From the NCBI GenBank assembly GCA_965116335.1, contig OZ220677.1, positions 682,001 through 746,000 of the forward strand: 64,000 nucleotides of DNA, read 5' to 3'. Shown in pieces: positions 38,606-47,861 of the stretch. A program made the translations under genes and the position numbers. Position 1 is the stretch's first letter, and every line of letters begins with the position of its first letter. Source of the stretch: G963663315 sp965116335. GTDB taxonomy: Bacteria; Pseudomonadota; Gammaproteobacteria; Arenicellales; Poriferihabitantaceae. The notes beneath the pieces are model-generated. The model had not been told where the DNA came from and searched no databases. It worked only from the letters and a program-made list of their open reading frames with translations.

Positions 38606-39955
38606 CTATCTGTGCCGAGGGCGAGATGGATTACGCTGTTTGAAGGGGTTTTCACCCACTCGCGTCAATACTCTGACGGGAGTTCCGGTCAAACGGTATG
38701 TAGTCGAGAAGTAACGGGACAGATAGCGCAGATAGGATTTCGGCAAGGTATCGACCTGGTTGCCGTGAATCACGATCACCGGAGGGTTCCTCCCGGCCTG
38801 ATGGGCGAATTTCAACTTTACCGGGCGCTGATTATTCATCGGTGGCGGCGTCTTGATGATGGCCTCCGCCAGAGTACGGTTCAGGCTGGAGGTCGCAATA
38901 CGAATCATCGCCGAACCGTAGGCGCGATTGGCAGCAGGAATTACTTGCCTGATATTCGAGCCATGCAACGCCGAGATGGTGACTCGCTCAGGATCGGGCA
39001 GGAATGAAAATTTCGATTCAATATCCCGGATTACCTGATTCCTTTTCCTGCTGTCCAGTCCATCCCATTTATTCACCACAATGACCATCGAGCGACCGGA
39101 ATCATTGACCATACCTGCGATGACCGCATCCTGGGAACCGATTCCGGCAGAAGCATCGACAATCAGCAACGCCACCTGACAATTCTCTATCGCCTGCAAT
39201 GTTTTGACCACCGAAAACTTTTCGATAGTTTGTTCGATTTTGGACTTTTTTCGCACGCCTGCGGTATCAATCAGGATCGTGGCGTTGCCCTCAATCGTCA
39301 CCGGTATGACGACACTGTCCCGAGTCGTACCGGGCAGGTCGCTGACGATCATCCTGTGTTCTCCAACCAGTCTGTTGATCAATGTGGACTTGCCCACATT
39401 AGGTCGCCCCACCAGGGCGAATTTCGGAATGTCTGGCTCCTCTGCTGGCTCCTCCGCTGCTGTCTCATCCCCCTCGCCCAGCGCATCGCGAATCATCTGG
39501 TCGATGCCATCGCCCCTTTTTGCCGATACCGGAATCGGTATTCCCAACGACAATTCCTGAAACTCTGGAGTAACCAGGCCCTGATTAAAGCCCTCTGACT
39601 TGTTTACCAGAAGATGGATCTTCCGCCCGCTCTGCCGCAGCCGTTGCGCGATGCCCTTGTCCTGCATGACCAGCCCAGCCACCGCGTCCACCAGAAACAA
39701 CACGGTATCGGCTTCTTCGATCACCTGATCTACCTGTTCCTCAACCATCCTGGAGAACCGGGTATCTTCGGATTCAATGCCGCCTGTATCTACCACCAGA
39801 AAAGGGACACGCCCGATGCGCCCACGTCCATATAATCGGTCTCTGGTTACGCCCGGCTGATCGTTGACCAGAGCATCCCGGCTTCTGGTCAGTCTGTTGA
39901 AAAGCGTTGATTTTCCTACGTTGGGCCTTCCAACCAACGCGACCACGGGAAGCAT
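38606..39955 (-). CDS. der: Ribosome biogenesis GTPase Der
   Basis: A 449-residue GTPase with two G domains in tandem followed by a KH-like domain, needed for 50S subunit assembly. Both P-loops read GRPNVGKST (about 8-16 and 184-192). The DTGG switch is in VVDTGGIESE, DTAGVRKK in the second domain, and NKWD and NKSE supply the base-binding motifs. Length is slightly below the E. coli form (490) because the linker between domains is short and acidic (EGDETAAEEPAEEPD). It follows bamB by 13 bp in the core cluster. Confidence 0.96.
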   Translation of the reverse strand: MLPVVALVGRPNVGKSTLFNRLTRSRDALVNDQPGVTRDRLYGRGRIGRVPFLVVDTGGIESEDTRFSRMVEEQVDQVIEEADTVLFLVDAVAGLVMQDKGIAQRLRQSGRKIHLLVNKSEGFNQGLVTPEFQELSLGIPIPVSAKRGDGIDQMIRDALGEGDETAAEEPAEEPDIPKFALVGRPNVGKSTLINRLVGEHRMIVSDLPGTTRDSVVIPVTIEGNATILIDTAGVRKKSKIEQTIEKFSVVKTLQAIENCQVALLIVDASAGIGSQDAVIAGMVNDSGRSMVIVVNKWDGLDSRKRNQVIRDIESKFSFLPDPERVTISALHGSNIRQVIPAANRAYGSAMIRIATSSLNRTLAEAIIKTPPPMNNQRPVKLKFAHQAGRNPPVIVIHGNQVDTLPKSYLRYLSRYFSTTYRLTGTPVRVLTRVGENPFKQRNPSRPRHR

Positions 39956-39968
39956 GTCTGAAACCCGG

Positions 39969-41150
39969 TCAAAGCGACAATGCGCTCAGGCCGCCCTTCG
40001 ACGAATAGACCGTGAATTGATCACCGTCCTGGACAATGCCGACAATCGCGCCAGAAACGACTCGCCGGGTTTCAATCAGGCTGCCGTTTTGCGTATCCAG
40101 CGTATGCACGTTGCCATTGCGGTCACCGATGACGATGCGGTTGCCGATGATAACCGGCTGACTGACTCCGTGCCCCTGAAATGCGGTTTGCCGCCATAGA
40201 GTATCGCCAGTAATGGCATCCAGCGCGATTACCTCACCGAGCTCTCCGATGACCACCAGCAAACCGTCTGCAATAGCCATCGGTAATCGGGTGGAAATAT
40301 CTTCCCGCCAGATCAGTTGGGCATCCACCAACTGTATCGCAACCACACTACCCTGATAGTTTCCCGCATAGACCGTGTTGCCCAGGATTATCGGGGGGGT
40401 ATCGGCATCACCCAGCCGTTCAATTTCATTGCTTCCCCGCACCCAGGATATATCCATCTCCCAGTAATCCCGTCCACTGATCACGTTATTGGCAATCAGT
40501 TTGCCACTGGACAGACCAACCAGAACAACATCTCCAGAAATCAGGGGCGTTGAATCGCCGTGTATACTCAGGCCGGGCACCACTTTCTTGACCTGCCATT
40601 CGACATCGCCTGACTCAGAATCCAGCCCGATCACCAGTCCGTCTGCGGTACGCACTACCACCCGACCCTCACCCACTACCGGAATTGCGGATATCTGGCG
40701 CTTGATAGCCGAACGCCAGAGCATTTCACCATCCACGACACTCAGCGCGACCACATCGCCACTGTCATGAGCAACCACAACGATGTCGTCACCGACTCCG
40801 GTCGCCGCATAAACCGGGGTTTCGGTGTCGATTTTCCACACCACATCCCCGCTAGTGGCATCCATCCGGTAAACCGCGCCATTACGCGCAGCCACATAAA
40901 CACTATCCTGATACCGGGCCGGCTTAAGGAGGGCAAACCCGGATTCAGCGCCCTTCCCTACGGATCGCTCCCACATCACCCGGAGTTCCCTGGCGCCACT
41001 GTCCGCGGGCAGAGTCGAGGCTGCTATCGGTTCCTGCCAGGTCTCCCAGAGCGTCTCCTCCTTGGGTTTGTTGCTGCATCCCGCAACCAGAAATAATGCC
41101 AACAACGAAACAGCAATACCTTTCATGGAGTGGCGTTTGTTACCGATCAT
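39969..41150 (-). CDS. bamB: Outer membrane assembly lipoprotein BamB
   Basis: A 393-residue lipoprotein of the BAM complex that folds outer-membrane beta-barrels. The signal peptide ends in the lipobox LVAGC with Cys25 as the lipid site. The rest is PQQ-type beta-propeller repeats, visible as recurring DAxTGDxLW/DxxSGDVxW motifs (MDATSGDVVWKI, LDSESGDVEWQV, LDAITGDTLWRQ). Length fits (about 390). The ATG overlaps the stop of the upstream yfgM gene (ATGA), and der follows by 13 bp, the standard order in this class. Confidence 0.94.
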   Translation of the reverse strand: MIGNKRHSMKGIAVSLLALFLVAGCSNKPKEETLWETWQEPIAASTLPADSGARELRVMWERSVGKGAESGFALLKPARYQDSVYVAARNGAVYRMDATSGDVVWKIDTETPVYAATGVGDDIVVVAHDSGDVVALSVVDGEMLWRSAIKRQISAIPVVGEGRVVVRTADGLVIGLDSESGDVEWQVKKVVPGLSIHGDSTPLISGDVVLVGLSSGKLIANNVISGRDYWEMDISWVRGSNEIERLGDADTPPIILGNTVYAGNYQGSVVAIQLVDAQLIWREDISTRLPMAIADGLLVVIGELGEVIALDAITGDTLWRQTAFQGHGVSQPVIIGNRIVIGDRNGNVHTLDTQNGSLIETRRVVSGAIVGIVQDGDQFTVYSSKGGLSALSL

Positions 41151-41791
41151 GAGTCAGTATCTCCAATATTCTGCAGTTTCAATTGCAGCAACTCCCGGTC
41201 GATCTCATTATTCAGGGTCTTGTCGAGGCTACTCTGCCAGGCGCGTCTGGCCAACTCAAGATCGCCCGGCTGATTACGCTGCATAAAAGCGTCACCCAGT
41301 ATTTCCTGGTATCTCGCCTCAAAATCCCCCATGTCTTCAATGGTCAGCAGATCAATAGCCGATTGCGGAGCTTGATTGGCGATGTAGACCAGTGCAAGCC
41401 GTTGGCGTGCTATATGCCGGATACTCTCGTCCTCGCTGTTTGCGAGCGCCCATTCAAGTTGATTGATCGCCGCATCATAATCCTTGTCCTCGACAAATAT
41501 CCCGGCCTGTACGATAGCGCCGAGAACGGCATAGACCGTATCACCAAACTCCGTTTTCAGGGTCTCACCCGCAGTTTGAGCATCCGCAGCTTCCGCCAGA
41601 ACCTGCTGGTAGAGACTGGACGCCTGTTCACCCTGGGACTGCTTGTGGTATTCCCAAAAATTGAATCCCGCTATACCGGCAAGTCCCAGACCAATGCCGA
41701 AAATAATGGATTTTCCGTTTTCGTTCCAGAACGCCCGGGCCCGGGCTACATCATCACTTTCCGAAAACCGGGGAATCTTTTCGTCTGCCAT
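41147..41791 (-). CDS. yfgM: YfgM-like inner-membrane TPR protein
   Basis: A 214-residue protein with a short cytoplasmic N-terminus, one membrane segment (SIIFGIGLGLAGIAGFNFW, about residues 31-49) and periplasmic TPR-like helices (ALAYIA-type repeats such as ALANSEDESIRHIARQRL, LVYIANQAPQSAIDLL). In E. coli YfgM binds the SecYEG translocon with PpiD and passes on periplasmic chaperone substrates. The place between hisS and bamB is conserved. Length fits (about 206). Confidence 0.9.
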   Translation of the reverse strand: MADEKIPRFSESDDVARARAFWNENGKSIIFGIGLGLAGIAGFNFWEYHKQSQGEQASSLYQQVLAEAADAQTAGETLKTEFGDTVYAVLGAIVQAGIFVEDKDYDAAINQLEWALANSEDESIRHIARQRLALVYIANQAPQSAIDLLTIEDMGDFEARYQEILGDAFMQRNQPGDLELARRAWQSSLDKTLNNEIDRELLQLKLQNIGDTDS

Positions 41792-41818
41792 ACAAGTTCA
41801 CTTGTGCAAGGGTTTAAC

Positions 41819-43108
41819 TTAAAGGTGCGAACAGCCGCCGCCGACTGCCAGATTGTCGATACACCACTGGACCAGTTGATCGAAACTTACTTCTGTCTGT
41901 GACCCGCTCTGGCGCAAATTCTTGATCTGTACGGTTTTCTCGCGCCGTTCACTGTCGCCCAGGATGATGGCAACCAAAGCACCGGATTGATCCGCTCTTT
42001 TCAGCTGGTTTTTCAGCCTGCCACCACCATGATGGCTGATCACGCAGAACCCGTGATCTCTCAAGCGCTCGGCCAGAATACCCGAATCAGGAGACGCCGG
42101 CTCGCAGACATCAATAAAGTATATCGCGTTTTTGTCTTCGACCGGGATGTTCTGTTGTAATTCGACCAACTCTGTCAAGCGCTCCATGCCCATTGCGAAA
42201 CCAATCGCCGGCGTTGGTTTTGCACCCCTGTTTTCCACCAGAGTATCGTAACGCCCCCCGGCACAGACCGCCGACTGGGCACCTAGCTGTTCGGTCGTCC
42301 ACTCAAATACCGTACTGGTATAGTAATCCAGACCCCGAACCAGTTTTGGCTCAATTCTGTATGCGATCGAATGACTTTCCAGCGAACAACAGAGTGCATC
42401 GAAATGCCGTTTCTCGTCATCCTCCAGATAATCCATAATGCTCGGAGACGAAGCGATAATCTCTTGCGTAGTCGGGTTCTTGCTGTCGAGTATTCTCAAC
42501 GGATTACTTTCCAGCCGGCGCAGACTGTCGGCATCCAGCGCGTCCTTGTGTTGTGACAGCCAGGTGCTCAGGGCCGTCCTGTATTTTCTCCGGGACCGTT
42601 CAGAACCCAGTGTGTTGATATGCAGACGGATTCCCTGAACCTTGAGTTGTTGCCATATTCTCTCGCCCACCCGGATAATTTCCGCATCAATGTCCGGCCC
42701 ACTCCAGCCGAAGGCTTCGACTCCGAATTGATGGAATTGTCGATAGCGGCCTTTTTGCGGGCGTTCCCTGCGAAACATCGGCCCCATATACCATAATCGC
42801 TGCTGGCGATTATGCAACAAACCGTGTTCAATACAGGCCCTCACTGTGCTCGCCGTCGCCTCAGGCCTCAGAGACAGGCTTTCTTCGCCGCTATCCGTGA
42901 AGGTATACATCTCCTTCTCCACAATATCCGTCAGGTCGCCGATTGACTGCTTGAACAGTGCTGTTTTCTCCAGCATTGGCGTTCTGATTTCCTGGTAACC
43001 ATAGCGCCTGCCAATCTCCCGCAGCACCGCTTCAACCTGATGCCAGATGTCGATTTGAGCGGGTAGCAGGTCGTTCATCCCCCGCACCGCCTGAATTTTT
43101 TGACTCAT
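41819..43108 (-). CDS. hisS: Histidyl-tRNA synthetase
   Basis: A 429-residue class II synthetase that charges tRNA-His. Motifs: RGMNDLLP at the start, TPMLEKTALF, LSLRPEATASTVRA (motif 2 region), the histidine-site LVRGLDYYTSTVFEW, GGRYDTLVE, and motif 3 AIGFAMGMERL. The C-terminal anticodon-binding domain begins near 330. Length fits (about 424). It stands 16 bp after rodZ; ispG, which usually lies between them, is absent. Confidence 0.96.
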   Translation of the reverse strand: MSQKIQAVRGMNDLLPAQIDIWHQVEAVLREIGRRYGYQEIRTPMLEKTALFKQSIGDLTDIVEKEMYTFTDSGEESLSLRPEATASTVRACIEHGLLHNRQQRLWYMGPMFRRERPQKGRYRQFHQFGVEAFGWSGPDIDAEIIRVGERIWQQLKVQGIRLHINTLGSERSRRKYRTALSTWLSQHKDALDADSLRRLESNPLRILDSKNPTTQEIIASSPSIMDYLEDDEKRHFDALCCSLESHSIAYRIEPKLVRGLDYYTSTVFEWTTEQLGAQSAVCAGGRYDTLVENRGAKPTPAIGFAMGMERLTELVELQQNIPVEDKNAIYFIDVCEPASPDSGILAERLRDHGFCVISHHGGGRLKNQLKRADQSGALVAIILGDSERREKTVQIKNLRQSGSQTEVSFDQLVQWCIDNLAVGGGCSHL

Positions 43109-43124
43109 CGCACTAATTGGAAGT

Positions 43125-44318
43125 CTATTCCGGGTATTTGCCGACTACAAACCTTGAAGACTGTCCACTGCTATGGGGAGGAATATCGACAGCCTCTCCA
43201 AGATAGAAGACATTCACGCCATCCAGAGAGTCGATATACACATAAAAGGGAGGCTCACCGTTTACTTCCAGATTTTCCCCTGCCGACACCGTTCGGAAAA
43301 CCAGCTTCTCACCTCGCCCGTTCCGGATATCAATCCAGACTGTCTTACTCACATCCACCTTGAGCCATTCGAGCGAGTTTGCATCGTACCGGCTGTCTGA
43401 CTCGAAAATCTCCCCGGCTGCTCCTGAATCCGGTTCATTTCCCTGATCAGGTTCTTGCAAATCCTGCACATCCGCAACTCTATCGGTCTCCGGTTCCTCC
43501 ACCGGCAGAGCAGTCTGTTCAGGTTGCACGGGAGTCGATTGCTCTGAAACTGCGGATTCCGGTTCGGGGTTTGATTCCAGTTCCGGTTCCTGCGCTACTG
43601 ACACGGGTTCCTCTGCAACTGCCGGTGCAGGTTCCGGTTCTACTGACCCGTATCCCTCTGCAACTTCCGGTTCAGGTTCCGGCTCTACTGACACGGACTC
43701 CTCTGCAACTGCCGGTTCAGGTTCCGGTTCAGACACTACTGACACCGGTTGCTCTGCAACTTCCGGTTCGAATGCCGGTTCCGGTTCGACTTCAGGTTCC
43801 GGCTCGGATTGCTCGGATTTCGGCAGAAGCAGAACCGGGCTGGTCGTCACGATCTCATCCAGCACGTTGTTTTCGTTTAGCTGTACGTTTCCGTTTAACG
43901 GCACGGCCCGGTTGCCTGCCGGTTTTTGCCAATACCATAACCCTCCGAGAAATCCGGCGAACAGTAAAACAAACAAGATAACGGAGACTCTCCTGGATTT
44001 CTTGTGCTGCACATCGGCCTGCTGACCCAGATGATAAGCGGCCTGGGTGTCCGACACCTGCAACCTGTCCTTGTGAATCTCAATCTCATCAGAAATATCG
44101 ACCTCCAGAATATTAGCGTAACTCCTCCAGTACCCGATGATATAAGTCAGGCCGGGAAGCTCCTCGTAACGATTATCCTCCAGCGCTTTCAGATTGCTAA
44201 CCGAGATCAGCAGGGCATTGGAGACTTCCTCCAGACTGATTCCGAGTTCAGTACGTTTCTCCTTCAGTCGCTCACCCGGACTGAGGCTGGCGGTGAGTTC
44301 CGTTTCTTCTGATATCAT
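43125..44318 (-). CDS. rodZ: RodZ-like cytoskeletal membrane protein
   Basis: A 397-residue protein with the RodZ layout: an N-terminal helix-turn-helix domain (about 17-95, LGISLEEVSNALLISVSNLKALE in part) that binds MreB, and one membrane segment (RVSVILFVLLFAGFLGGLWYW, about 110-130). A long periplasmic linker and a C-terminal DUF4115 beta domain (about 310-395, WIDIRNGRGEKLVF) follow. The linker (about 165-300) is unusually rich in Glu and Pro, with about ten repeats of the form EPEPExxVAEx. The DNA beneath is a purine/pyrimidine-biased repeat that could slip. It keeps rod shape with MreB. It is placed between rlmN and hisS as in relatives. Confidence 0.88.
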   Translation of the reverse strand: MISEETELTASLSPGERLKEKRTELGISLEEVSNALLISVSNLKALEDNRYEELPGLTYIIGYWRSYANILEVDISDEIEIHKDRLQVSDTQAAYHLGQQADVQHKKSRRVSVILFVLLFAGFLGGLWYWQKPAGNRAVPLNGNVQLNENNVLDEIVTTSPVLLLPKSEQSEPEPEVEPEPAFEPEVAEQPVSVVSEPEPEPAVAEESVSVEPEPEPEVAEGYGSVEPEPAPAVAEEPVSVAQEPELESNPEPESAVSEQSTPVQPEQTALPVEEPETDRVADVQDLQEPDQGNEPDSGAAGEIFESDSRYDANSLEWLKVDVSKTVWIDIRNGRGEKLVFRTVSAGENLEVNGEPPFYVYIDSLDGVNVFYLGEAVDIPPHSSGQSSRFVVGKYPE

Positions 44319-44354
44319 CGGCAGGTTACCGGAACGGCTGGTTGGATACAGGTT

Positions 44355-45476
44355 TCATACGAAAACAACCTCTTGCCGGGCCATCCGCTCTGAACGGCTG
44401 GTGCGATCGACAAAATCCCCTGCCAGCTGACCGCAGGCCGCGTCAATATCGTCTCCGCGGGTTTTTCGGGTCACGGAAAACAGACCTCTTTGCTGCAATA
44501 CATCCTGGAAAGCATCCACAGTTGACTGCTCAGACCGCTTGAATTGGGAACCCGGAAACGGATTGAACGGAATCAAATTCACCTTCGCCGGGACTGGCCG
44601 CAGGATTTCGGCCAACGCTCTGGCCTGCTCCAGGCTGTCATTCACTCCTTCCAGCATGACATATTCGAAGGTGATGCGCCGGGAGTCTCCATCATCGGTG
44701 TACCGTCGGCAACATTCAAGCAATTCTCGAATCGGATATTTCCTGTTCAATGGCACCAACTGGTCACGTAGCGCATCATCCGGGGCGTGCAGTGAAACCG
44801 CCAGACTGACCGGGCACCGCTCCCTCAACCGATCAATCATCGGCACCATGCCAGCCGTACTGAGCGTCACCCTGCGCCGGGACAGGCCGAATGAGAAATC
44901 ATCCATCATCAGCCGCATCGCAGAAACGACATGGTCAAAATTAAGCAGTGGCTCCCCCATGCCCATCATCACCACATTGGTCACCGGGCGACGCTTGTCG
45001 TCCGCGTCTCTGGCAAAAACCGGAGTCCGCTGCTGCGCCTGATTCTCAAGGAAATGATTGGCAACCCAGACCTGGGCGATGATTTCATCCACACCCAGAT
45101 TGCGGTTGAATCCCTGTCGGGCAGTCGCGCAAAACGTACAATTCAAGCTGCATCCGACCTGGGACGACACACACAATGTACCGCGCCTGGCCTCCGGGAT
45201 ATAGACGGTTTCTATGCAGTTTCCGTCCTTCAGTTTCAGCAGAAATTTGACAGTGCCATCCTGTGACCGGGAATGAGTCACCAGTTCCGGCAGGTCAATA
45301 TGAGTGGTTTGATACAAACGCTCTCTCAGGGATTTGCTCAAATCGGTCATATCGGCATAACGCATCACGCCGCGTTGATAAATCCATTGCAATAATTGTT
45401 TGGCGCGAAACGGCTTTTCCCCAATACCCAGGAAAAACTCCTCCATCGCTGGTCGGTCAAGCGATAACAGGTTCAT
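44355..45476 (-). CDS. rlmN: Dual-specificity RNA methyltransferase RlmN
   Basis: A 373-residue radical-SAM enzyme that methylates C2 of A2503 in 23S rRNA and A37 in some tRNAs. The cluster motif is CSLNCTFCATARQGF. Further marks are GEKPFRAKQLLQWIYQRG, VVMMGMGEPLLNFD, RRVTLSTAGMVP, SLAVSLHAPDD and the C-terminal VTRKTRGDDIDAACGQLAG with the methyl-carrying Cys. I choose the ATG at 45474-45476 (MNLLSLDRPAMEEFF), which fits family N-termini and avoids overlap with ndk; the longer frame from 45533 adds 19 unlikely residues. pilF/pilW, often next to it, is missing. Confidence 0.95.
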   Translation of the reverse strand: MNLLSLDRPAMEEFFLGIGEKPFRAKQLLQWIYQRGVMRYADMTDLSKSLRERLYQTTHIDLPELVTHSRSQDGTVKFLLKLKDGNCIETVYIPEARRGTLCVSSQVGCSLNCTFCATARQGFNRNLGVDEIIAQVWVANHFLENQAQQRTPVFARDADDKRRPVTNVVMMGMGEPLLNFDHVVSAMRLMMDDFSFGLSRRRVTLSTAGMVPMIDRLRERCPVSLAVSLHAPDDALRDQLVPLNRKYPIRELLECCRRYTDDGDSRRITFEYVMLEGVNDSLEQARALAEILRPVPAKVNLIPFNPFPGSQFKRSEQSTVDAFQDVLQQRGLFSVTRKTRGDDIDAACGQLAGDFVDRTSRSERMARQEVVFV

Positions 45477-45514
45477 TGCCACAACCCCGAGAGCAGACTC
45501 AATCCGGTAACCGG

Positions 45515-45946
45515 TTACCGGGTGCGCGGACAAATGTCCGCATCATCGAAAAAGAATGCAATCTCCACGGCGGCCGTTTCCGGCGAATCAGAACCGTGCA
45601 CTGCATTTTCCTCTACATTGGTCGCGAAATCAGCCCTAATCGTGCCCGCACTGGCATCCGCCGGGTTGGTCGCTCCCATAACCTCCCGGTTTTTCATGAT
45701 CGCGTTCTCTCCTTCCAGCACCTGCACGACCACCGGACCCGAAGTCATGAACCGCACCAGATCATGGTAAAAAGGCCGGGCCGAATGGACTGCGTAAAAC
45801 TGTTCCGCCTGAGTCTGGCTCAGGTGCACCATGCGCGAGGCGACAATAGCAAGACCCGCCTGCTCAAGGCGTTGGCAGATACTTCCGATATTATGGCTGG
45901 CGACCGCATCCGGCTTGATAATGGAAAATGTACGTTCAATAGTCAT
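45515..45946 (-). CDS. ndk: Nucleoside diphosphate kinase
   Basis: A 143-residue enzyme that exchanges gamma-phosphates between nucleoside di- and triphosphates through a phospho-histidine. The active-site stretch is ENAVHGSDSPETA (His about 117). Other marks are ERTFSIIKPDAV at the N-terminus and ARPFYHDLVRFMTSGPVV. I start at the second ATG (MTIERTF), the usual family N-terminus; four residues upstream would otherwise be added. It begins the core cluster leading to der. Confidence 0.96.
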   Translation of the reverse strand: MTIERTFSIIKPDAVASHNIGSICQRLEQAGLAIVASRMVHLSQTQAEQFYAVHSARPFYHDLVRFMTSGPVVVQVLEGENAIMKNREVMGATNPADASAGTIRADFATNVEENAVHGSDSPETAAVEIAFFFDDADICPRTR

Positions 45947-46031
45947 GTATGACTCCAATTATAGATAACAATACTCAATGATAACTTCGTGATAGCTTCC
46001 GCGGGGTTGACTCCTGCGCATTTTACAGAAA

Positions 46032-47405
46032 TTACCCACCGCAATACACCCGTTGTTCCCCGATCAGTCTATCCCCGGAAACCCCCGTGATTTGCACATC
46101 CGCCCAGGTCTTGAGAACGGAAATGTCCGCATCGAATTCGACCGGGTAATAGTTCCCGGCCCGGCCAGTCGCCCGCTTGACTGCGGTGCCGCCGGGAGAT
46201 TCCACCAATACCCGATGCCGTTGACCAATCTGATCAAGAGCCACCCGCTTCCAGACCTGCCTGCCGGTTTCACGCGCCTGACGGGCACGTTCCTTTCGGA
46301 CAGCTTTGGGCACCTGTCTGGGAATTTTTGCCGCCGGAGTTCCCGGACGGGGAGAATAAGCGAACACATGAGGCCAGGCAATCTGAAGTTCCTCAATAGC
46401 GGTCAATGTATCTTCAAATTGTTGATCGGACTCAGTCGGGAATCCGACCAGAATGTCCGCGCTCAGAACCAGGTCGGGCACAGCCAACCGCAACCGGGAG
46501 ATGCGCTCATGAATCACCTCACGGGTGGCTCGTCTCTTCATGCGTTTCAGGATCAGGGTATTGGCACTTTGCAATGACAAATGCAGTTGCGGGCAAAGTC
46601 TCTCATTCGTATTGGCACCCAGCAATTCGATCAATTCATCGGTAATATGGGCCGGGTCGATTGAACTCAACCGGATGCGGTAGTCCCCCTCCAGGAGGAG
46701 CAACGATCGCAGCAATGCGGTCAGGCTGCAATCGGGATCATCCAGGTCCGTTCCGTAAGAACCGACATCCACCCCGCAAAGCACCAGTTCGGAATAACCA
46801 TTCATGATCAGTCTTTCGCATTGACGACGGATCATTTCAGCCGGGAACGAGCGATTCGGTCCACGCGCCGTATGAATGATACAGAATGTGCAGCCCTGAT
46901 CACAGCCTTGCTGGATTTGCACAAACGCCCGCGTCCGCCCCTCATATCCCTGCAACAAACCATCCGGCAGACTGATTTCCCGGTCAATATCCCGCAGCAT
47001 CACCGGCGGCAGATCACCCCGGTACAGCGCATCAAGCAGATCGGGTATATCCAGTTTCTGGCTGTTTCCGACTACCAGATCAACACCGGGAATACGGGCG
47101 CAGGCCTCAGGATTCATCTCGGCATAACAGCCGGTTACCACCACACGCGCGTCCCGGTTCTGCCGAATGGCACGGCGCACCAACTGACGCGCCTGGCGGT
47201 CCGCTTCCGCCGTAACCGTACAGGTATTGATAATATACAGATCAGCGCACTCCCGTGGGCCCACCCGGCTCCAGGCATCCCCGGCCAGCTTTTGCGAGAT
47301 GACTTCGGTCTCGAACGCATTGACCTTACACCCCAGAGTCGGCAGCGCAACCCGTCTCGAAGAACCGGAAGCCGGCACAGGCAGGCTTACCGAAATTGAA
47401 GCCAC
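46032..47405 (-). CDS. mtaB: tRNA t6A37 methylthiotransferase MtaB
   Basis: A 457-residue radical-SAM methylthiotransferase that turns t6A into ms2t6A at position 37. The N-terminal domain has its three cluster cysteines in TLGCKVN, INTCTV and VTGCYAE. The radical-SAM motif is CDQGCTFCIIHTARGPNRS, whose ARGPxRS part favours MtaB over MiaB or RimO. A TRAM-like tail follows. An ATG at 47444 opens the same frame but overlaps iscA by 34 bp. The GTG at 47403-47405, six bases after the iscA stop, avoids this and is my choice. The first ~15 residues are uncertain. Confidence 0.88.
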   Translation of the reverse strand: MASISVSLPVPASGSSRRVALPTLGCKVNAFETEVISQKLAGDAWSRVGPRECADLYIINTCTVTAEADRQARQLVRRAIRQNRDARVVVTGCYAEMNPEACARIPGVDLVVGNSQKLDIPDLLDALYRGDLPPVMLRDIDREISLPDGLLQGYEGRTRAFVQIQQGCDQGCTFCIIHTARGPNRSFPAEMIRRQCERLIMNGYSELVLCGVDVGSYGTDLDDPDCSLTALLRSLLLLEGDYRIRLSSIDPAHITDELIELLGANTNERLCPQLHLSLQSANTLILKRMKRRATREVIHERISRLRLAVPDLVLSADILVGFPTESDQQFEDTLTAIEELQIAWPHVFAYSPRPGTPAAKIPRQVPKAVRKERARQARETGRQVWKRVALDQIGQRHRVLVESPGGTAVKRATGRAGNYYPVEFDADISVLKTWADVQITGVSGDRLIGEQRVYCGG

Positions 47406-47410
47406 AACGT

Positions 47411-47737
47411 CTAATTGACAGTAAAACTTTCCCCGCAGCCACATTGCTCTGTGACGTTGGGATTATTGAAATGAAAAGCCGAAGACAATCCATCTTCAAC
47501 ATAGTCCAGTTCCAGCCCCCGCAAAAAATGCAGATGCTCTTCCTGGACAACCACCTTGACGCCGTGACTCTCGAATACCCGGTCGGTATCGTTGATCTCA
47601 CTCGCGTAGTCCAGTTGATAGGAATAGCCCGAACAGCCCGAGGTCTTTACGGTCACCCTCAGCCCTTCGCCCTCACCACGCGATACCAGATGGTTGCTGA
47701 TTCTTCTTGCGGCGGATTCGGTCAAGGTGATTGACAT
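47411..47737 (-). CDS. iscA: A-type iron-sulfur carrier protein, IscA-like
   Basis: A 108-residue A-type carrier for iron-sulfur clusters. The three ligand cysteines sit exactly as in E. coli IscA: Cys35 in TSGCSGYSY, and Cys99 and Cys101 in CGCGESF. The N-terminus MSITLTESAARRI and the FNNPNVTEQCGC tail favour IscA over ErpA or SufA. No other isc genes are in the window. It is likely co-transcribed with mtaB, itself an iron-sulfur enzyme. Its promoter must lie in the 124 bp shared with the divergent HAD gene. Confidence 0.88.
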   Translation of the reverse strand: MSITLTESAARRISNHLVSRGEGEGLRVTVKTSGCSGYSYQLDYASEINDTDRVFESHGVKVVVQEEHLHFLRGLELDYVEDGLSSAFHFNNPNVTEQCGCGESFTVN

Positions 47738-47861
47738 GATAATAAAGTTACGTGGTTGGTACTGTCGCGATTATATCATGCTGTCAAGTATTTTTCCGCT
47801 CTCGTTTTTCAGGCTTTTTGGGACTATCCGTATGAGGCTCCATACCGGGTATAATCAGCCC

